Made by a program: the position numbers and the translations under genes. From JAVBPR01 sp031549485 (GTDB lineage Bacteria > Bacillota > Clostridia > Oscillospirales > Feifaniaceae): 64,000 nt of DNA. The notes under the pieces were generated by a model. The model was not told the DNA's origin. It was given only the letters and a program-made list of their open reading frames with translations, and ran no database searches. The stretch covers positions 1 through 64,000 of the forward strand of contig JAVBPR010000012.1 of the NCBI GenBank assembly GCA_031549485.1, in the 5' to 3' direction. Shown one piece after another: positions 59,503 through 64,000 of this stretch; position 1 is the stretch's first letter, and each line of letters starts with the position of its first letter.

Positions 59503-61614
59503 ATGGATTTTGGCAAAATTATTGCAAAAGAGTTCGCCCTTGATGAAAAGCACGCGGAGAATATTATAACTTTAATAGACGAGGGGAACACGCTTCCCTT
59601 TATTGCGCGGTATCGGAAAGAGCAGACCGGCGCGATAGACGACCAGGTTTTATTCGATGTTTTCGAGAGGCTTTCGTATTTGCGCGGTCTTGAAGCGCGA
59701 AAGGCGGAGATAACGGCCGCTATAGAGGCGCAAGGGAAGATGACCGATGAAATCGCGGCGGCGCTTGCGGCGGCGGATACGCTTGTAAGGGCGGAGGATA
59801 TCTACCGCCCGTTTAAGCAAAAGAAGCAGACGCGCGGCGGGATTGCGCGAAAAGCGGGGCTCGAGCCGCTTGCAAAGCTGATTTTGGAGAGCGCCGATTA
59901 TACTGCGGAGCTTACGGAGTGCGCGGGACGCCTTGAAAAAAGCGAGGACGAAGTCATTTCGGGCGCGCTCGACATTATCGCGGAAGACCTATCGGACGAC
60001 GCGGCGCTGCGTGATATTTTGCGAGGGCGGCTTGAAAAAGAGGCTCAAATAGTTTCGAAAGTAAAAAAAGAAGAAGAAAAAAGCGTTTATGAAATGTATT
60101 ACGATTATGCCGAAAGTTGCGCGAAAATCCCGGCGCACAGGATTCTTGCGGTCAATAGGGGCGAAGCGGAAGGGATTTTGAAAGTTTCGATAGAATGCGA
60201 CGATGACGCATTAAAAGAAGAAATTTTAAATCATATCGGATTTTCGGCGAAAAAGCATAAGGAGCTTATCCGAAACGCGGCGTATGATGCATATTCGCGC
60301 CTGATTTTCCCGAGCCTTGAAAGGGAACTTCGCGCGGCGCTTTCCGACCGCGCCGCCGACAGCGCGATTAAAGCGTTCGGTGAAAATCTCAAACCGCTTC
60401 TTATGCAAAGACCGCTCGCCGGAACGGTTGTCATGGGGCTCGATCCGGGATACAGGACAGGCTGCAAGCTTGCGGTGGTAAGCGAGCTCGGCGATGTTTT
60501 GACAACCGGGGTAATTTATATCACCCACGGAGAAGCGCAAAAAGCGCAGGCGGCAAAAACGGTAAAAGAAATTATCGCCAAACATAAAGTTTCGGCGATT
60601 GCTATTGGAAACGGAACGGCGAGTAGGGAAACTGCGGATTTTGCCGCTGAAGTTATCAAAGGTGTAAATGGGATTGCCTTTACAATCGTGAATGAGGCCG
60701 GCGCATCTGTTTATTCCGCTTCGAAAATCGCGGCCGCGGAATTCCCGCAGTTTGATTTAACGGTGCGAAGCGCGATTTCGATTGCCCGCCGCTTGCAGGA
60801 TCCGCTTTCCGAGCTTGTAAAAATCGAGCCGAAGTCGATAGGCGTCGGGCAATATCAGCACGATATGCCGAAAGCAAGGCTTGCAAGCGCGCTTTCGGCG
60901 GTGGTGGAAAGCTGTGTAAACTCGGTCGGCGTTGATATAAACACCGCCTCAGCATCACTTCTTTCCTATGTAGCCGGGATATCGGGGACACTTGCCGAAA
61001 ATATAATCGCATACCGCGCGGAAAACGGAAAATTCAAAAACAGAAAAGAACTTAAAAAGGTCAAAAAGCTCGGAGACAAAGCGTTTTTGCAGTGCGCGGG
61101 ATTCTTAAGAATTAAAGAGAGCAAGAATTTGCTTGATAACACAGCCGTCCATCCCGAGTCTTACGCGGTTGCGGAAAATTTGCTTAAAAAACTGTCGGCG
61201 CAGCCGGGAAGCGCGGATGAGATAAACGGCAAAATAAAAGAATTCGGCGGAACAAAGAAACTTTCGGAGGAGCTCGGCTGCGGCGAGCAGACGCTTGCTG
61301 ATATTATTTCGGAGCTTAAAAAACCGGGCAGAGATCCGCGTGAGGACTTGCCGCCGGTTGTTTTGCGGCAAGACGTTCTCAGCATCGAAAATCTTAAAGA
61401 GGGGATGGAACTTTCGGGAACTATCCGAAATGTCATCGATTTCGGGGCCTTTGTCGATATCGGCGTCCACGAAGACGGGCTTGTCCATATTTCTCAGCTC
61501 TGCGACAGATATATCAAGCATCCGAGCGAGGTGGTCAAGACAGGTGATATTGTCAAGGTTCGCGTCTTGTCGGTCGACCTTGAGCGCAAGCGGATTTCGC
61601 TTTCAATGCGGTAA
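59503..61614 (+). CDS. tex: Tex RNA-binding transcriptional accessory protein
   Basis: 703 residues: N-terminal Tex domain, YqgF-like fold (VVMGLDPGYRTGCKLAVV, around 310), helix-hairpin-helix region (DINTASASLLSYVAGISG) and a C-terminal S1 domain (IRNVIDFGAFVDIGVHEDGL). AGGAG before the ATG. Highly conserved nucleic-acid-binding protein. Confidence 0.95.
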   Translation: MDFGKIIAKEFALDEKHAENIITLIDEGNTLPFIARYRKEQTGAIDDQVLFDVFERLSYLRGLEARKAEITAAIEAQGKMTDEIAAALAAADTLVRAEDIYRPFKQKKQTRGGIARKAGLEPLAKLILESADYTAELTECAGRLEKSEDEVISGALDIIAEDLSDDAALRDILRGRLEKEAQIVSKVKKEEEKSVYEMYYDYAESCAKIPAHRILAVNRGEAEGILKVSIECDDDALKEEILNHIGFSAKKHKELIRNAAYDAYSRLIFPSLERELRAALSDRAADSAIKAFGENLKPLLMQRPLAGTVVMGLDPGYRTGCKLAVVSELGDVLTTGVIYITHGEAQKAQAAKTVKEIIAKHKVSAIAIGNGTASRETADFAAEVIKGVNGIAFTIVNEAGASVYSASKIAAAEFPQFDLTVRSAISIARRLQDPLSELVKIEPKSIGVGQYQHDMPKARLASALSAVVESCVNSVGVDINTASASLLSYVAGISGTLAENIIAYRAENGKFKNRKELKKVKKLGDKAFLQCAGFLRIKESKNLLDNTAVHPESYAVAENLLKKLSAQPGSADEINGKIKEFGGTKKLSEELGCGEQTLADIISELKKPGRDPREDLPPVVLRQDVLSIENLKEGMELSGTIRNVIDFGAFVDIGVHEDGLVHISQLCDRYIKHPSEVVKTGDIVKVRVLSVDLERKRISLSMR

Positions 61615-61671
61615 GCGTTGAAAATTCCGATAATTTGATATAATATAAAAGATATATATGGAGGGATAATT

Positions 61672-62298
61672 ATGGGAAAATATTGTAGTAATTGCGGCAA
61701 AGAGATAAGCGGAAACGCAAAATTCTGCATCGGCTGCGGGAAAGAAATAATCGCTGAAAAAGCGCCGGAGCAGGTTCCTGAAAATAAAATTCCGGCGCAG
61801 CCGGTGGTCGCAAAGGCCGAAGAAATTCCCGCGCCTGCACCTGCCGAAAAACCCGCCGACAAAACGACAAGTGGCGAAAATGCCGCAAATAATCGCGACG
61901 CTGCGCCGCCGAAATACGATTATCTCAAACCGCAATACTTCGAGGCGAGAGATTATGGATATAAAGCGAAAGAATATTCGTATGATGCGGAAAAATTTAA
62001 ACAGCCGCCCGAATATTACGCGCCGTCTTCAAGCGAAACGCTTACGGTCGGACAGTGTCTGCTCGTTTTCTTTGTCGGTCTTATCCCGATTGTTGGGCTG
62101 ATTTTACAGCTTGTCTGGGCTTTTAATTCGACCACGCCGAAATCAAAGCAAAATCTTTGCCGCGCGATTTTAATTATCAAACTTATCGCGGTTGTGATAT
62201 TTGCTATTTGGCTTTTGGTTTTTCTCGCTGCTTTCGCGGCAAACGGAGGAAACTGGGGCAACTGGAACAACTTCTATCCGCCCAATTTGTATTTTTAA
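61672..62298 (+). CDS. Zinc-ribbon membrane protein
   Basis: 208 residues: zinc ribbon CSNCGKEISGNAKFCIGCG (5-23), a Pro/Ala/Lys-rich linker, a Tyr-rich patch (about 85-122) and two C-terminal membrane helices (about 128-150 and 163-190), ending in an Asn/Trp/Gly-rich tail. GGAGG precedes the ATG. Function unknown; such proteins are common in Clostridia. A DUF3795 fragment continues in the same frame right after its TAA. Confidence 0.82.
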   Translation: MGKYCSNCGKEISGNAKFCIGCGKEIIAEKAPEQVPENKIPAQPVVAKAEEIPAPAPAEKPADKTTSGENAANNRDAAPPKYDYLKPQYFEARDYGYKAKEYSYDAEKFKQPPEYYAPSSSETLTVGQCLLVFFVGLIPIVGLILQLVWAFNSTTPKSKQNLCRAILIIKLIAVVIFAIWLLVFLAAFAANGGNWGNWNNFYPPNLYF

Positions 62299-62553
62299 GA
62301 TATTCCGGCCGAAAAGGGATACAAACACTGTTTTGAATGTGCTGTATTTCCGTGCAAGTTAATTAGAAATCTCGAAAAGAGCTATAATAAAAGATATAAT
62401 ACAAGCCTCGTAGAAAACGGTAAAGAGGCAGGGGAAAAAGGTGTTGCTGCATTTTTAAAACAAGACTGTCAAAAATGGACTTGCGAAAAATGTGGCGGAG
62501 CGTTTTCTCTGCATGACGGTGTTTGCAGCGAGTGCGGTAACAAAAAGAGCTAA
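62299..62553 (+). pseudogene. DUF3795 C-terminal fragment, in frame after the previous stop codon
   Basis: 84 codons, open to TAA at 62551, directly following the TAA at 62296 in the same frame. The translation has YKHCFECAVFPCKL (8-21), RNLEKSYNKRY, and CEKCGGAFSLHDGVCSECG (62-80), which is the Cys-rich end of DUF3795 proteins. The N-terminal half is absent and no start codon with a ribosome site is visible. Either a deletion joined two genes, or rare readthrough of the TAA makes a fusion. Codon use looks intact, so the event would be recent. Confidence 0.7.
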
Positions 62554-62575
62554 ACTAATTTTCTAAATAAATATC

Positions 62576-62612
62576 AAAAAAGGACGAAAGAAGAATTCTT
62601 TCGTCCTTTTTT
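62576..62612. terminator. Bidirectional terminator
   Basis: AAAAAGGACGAAAGAA, 3-base loop, TTCTTTCGTCCTTTTT; between the DUF3795 fragment and the convergent purL. Confidence 0.9.
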
Positions 62613-62630
62613 CTGCCTCCCTCGCGGGAA

Positions 62631-64000
62631 TTATTTAAAATACTTAACGCCCGAATCAAAAATCTTTTGGTCTTTTTCGCCCGGGATATTTTTATGAACA
62701 AAATTGCCGACGCGCTCGCTGTGACCCATCTTGCCGAGAATTCTTCCGTCTGGACTTGTGATTCCCTCGATTGCGAAAAGCGAGCCGTTAGGGTTAAACG
62801 GAATCTTCATAGTGGGGTTTCCGTCAAGGTCGGTATATTGCGTTGCAATCTGGCCGTTTTTGATAAGCGAGGCCAAAACATCTTCCGAAGCGACGAATTT
62901 CCCCTCGCCGTGCGAGATTGCGATTTTGTGGAGGTCGCCAACTTCGCAGCCCGCGAGCCACGGGGAAAGAACCGAGGAAACGCGGGTGGTAACAAGCATC
63001 GACTGATGGCGCCCGATATTGTTAAAGGTAAGTGTCGGGCATTTGTCGGTCATCTCGGTGAACTTGCCAAACGGCACAAGCCCGAGCTTGATAAGCGCCT
63101 GGAATCCGTTGCATATACCGAGCATAAGGCCGTCGCGCTTTTCGAGAAGTTCGGTCACGGCTTCTTTTATCCTCTCGTTTTTAAGTATCGCCGCGATGAA
63201 TTTTGCGCTGCCCTCCGGCTCGTCTCCGCCGGAAAATCCGCCCGACAGCATAAGGATGTTGCTGTTTTTGATAGCTTTTTCAAAAGCCGCAACGCTTTCG
63301 GAAAGCGCTTCCGGCGTGAGGTTTTTGATTATGCAGAACTCGGTTTCGGCTCCCGCTTTTTCAAAAGCGGCCGCGCTGTCATATTCGCAGTTGGTGCCGG
63401 GGAAAACAGGAAGAACAACTCGCGGCTTTGCGGCTTTGATAGCCGGAGCTTTTGCGTTTCTTGTTTCGTAAGAAAGCGGAGTTGCTTCGCCGGCAGCGTC
63501 CGCCCGCGTTTTAAATATAGGCTCAAGCGGCTTGTGCCATGCGGCTAAAAGCAGGTCGATTTCGACCGATTCGGTGCCTTTTGATATTTTTCCGCTTTCG
63601 TTTGTTATGCCGATAAGTTTTGCCGGAAGAACCTCGTCGGTCTCGACGATTATGCCGCCGTAGCATAGCGAAAACAGGTCGGCGTCTTTGGCAAATTCGA
63701 ATCCGATTTTATTGCCAAACGCGGCTTTTACAGCGGCTTCGGCGATGCCGCCTGCGGTGACTGCGGAGGCGGAATAAACTTTTCCGCTCTCGATAAGTTT
63801 ATTTATCTTGTCATAAATTTTATGCAGGCTTTCAAATACCGGCAGCTTGTTTTCGTCGTATTCCAGCTCGAAAAGATAAACGTCGCTTCCTGCTTTTTTA
63901 AATTCAGGCGTTACCGCGTTTTTGGCGTCGAGTGTGCCGACCGCAAAAGATACAAGGGTGGGCGGAACATCGATATGCTCAAAACTTCCGCTCATGCTGT
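62631..64000 (-). CDS. purL: Phosphoribosylformylglycinamidine synthase, C-terminal part
   Basis: Purine synthesis step 4, large single-chain type. The 456 or so residues present cover the end of the AIRS-like domain (SFEHIDVPPTLVSFAV) and the whole glutaminase domain. That domain has PGTNCEYDSA, GGFSGGDEPEG, the nucleophile Cys in GICNGFQAL and His in SHGEGKF. The 5' end lies beyond the right edge; the first ATG inside the window is internal. Confidence 0.95.
   Translation of the reverse strand, partial: SMSGSFEHIDVPPTLVSFAVGTLDAKNAVTPEFKKAGSDVYLFELEYDENKLPVFESLHKIYDKINKLIESGKVYSASAVTAGGIAEAAVKAAFGNKIGFEFAKDADLFSLCYGGIIVETDEVLPAKLIGITNESGKISKGTESVEIDLLLAAWHKPLEPIFKTRADAAGEATPLSYETRNAKAPAIKAAKPRVVLPVFPGTNCEYDSAAAFEKAGAETEFCIIKNLTPEALSESVAAFEKAIKNSNILMLSGGFSGGDEPEGSAKFIAAILKNERIKEAVTELLEKRDGLMLGICNGFQALIKLGLVPFGKFTEMTDKCPTLTFNNIGRHQSMLVTTRVSSVLSPWLAGCEVGDLHKIAISHGEGKFVASEDVLASLIKNGQIATQYTDLDGNPTMKIPFNPNGSLFAIEGITSPDGRILGKMGHSERVGNFVHKNIPGEKDQKIFDSGVKYFK

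Noticed and set aside
62667..63548. Plus-strand frame of 293 codons opposite purL
   Set aside because: PurL glutaminase motifs on the minus strand are unmistakable.

Overview
The window looks like chromosome of an anaerobic, Gram-positive, spore-forming-lineage Clostridia bacterium (Bacillota), probably an uncultured gut or rumen type. The support is: sporulation or germination genes (spmA, spmB, a YpeB homologue, a TepA/ClpP-like protease), a T-box leader, the rpsF-ssb-rpsR and gdpP-rplI-dnaB gene orders, strong GGAGG ribosome sites with frequent TTG and GTG starts, and oxygen-defence genes of strict anaerobes (rubredoxin, flavodiiron protein, desulfoferrodoxin). No rRNA, tRNA, CRISPR array, transposase or integrase was seen. 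Both ends are cut inside genes: an Orn/Lys/Arg decarboxylase on the left and purL on the right.

Layout. 0-4.5 kb (minus): rubredoxin, flavodiiron protein, FemX-type peptidyltransferase, an unusual alanine racemase and the decarboxylase. 4.5-8.4 kb: guaB, a ComEA-like protein, a D,D-carboxypeptidase and a small aromatic-acid-exporter-like protein. 8.7-18.8 kb: a complete glycogen operon (glgB-glgC-glgD-glgA-glgP plus a cytoplasmic GH13 enzyme). 18.8-20.2 kb: an accessory patch between two near-identical hairpin terminators. It holds two tiny ribbon-helix-helix proteins, each divergent from a copy of a 37-bp repeat that sits at the same distance from a promoter. The second repeat opens a highly structured stretch of about 365 bases, which I read as a candidate noncoding RNA, followed by an AbrB/zinc-ribbon regulator. 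20.2-26.8 kb: a pilin, pdxA, spmA-spmB, a second AbrB/zinc-ribbon regulator, an Ogt-like protein, TepA, pyridoxal kinase and a membrane protein with a repeat tail. 26.9-28.4 kb: a second accessory patch with two small XRE regulators, tandem operator-like repeats and a repeat-rich GC-rich spacer.

28.4-36.9 kb: TPM/LemA pair, YpeB, then a tightly coupled cupin-queT-galU-alcohol dehydrogenase-YhhN run, and an acyl-CoA ligase behind a T-box leader whose specifier reads as leucine (CUC). 36.9-47.9 kb: RNase J with a long disordered N-terminus, then a housekeeping run yybS-like-gdpP-rplI-dnaB-tilS-hpt-ftsH-desulfoferrodoxin. 47.9-53.3 kb (minus): a GtrA/GtrB/GT-C surface-glycosylation trio overlapping nicotinate phosphoribosyltransferase and an MFS transporter. 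53.4-64 kb: small membrane protein, CYTH protein, O-acetylhomoserine sulfhydrylase, MIF-like tautomerase with a DUF1015 protein, ZIP transporter, the S6-SSB-S18 operon, tex, a zinc-ribbon membrane protein followed in frame by a DUF3795 remnant, and the 3' part of purL.

The strongest candidate for something undescribed is the RHH/repeat/structured-RNA module at 18.86-20.15 kb. The T-box in front of an acyl-CoA ligase and the variant alanine racemase are the next most interesting. All family calls come from reading motifs; no database search was run.
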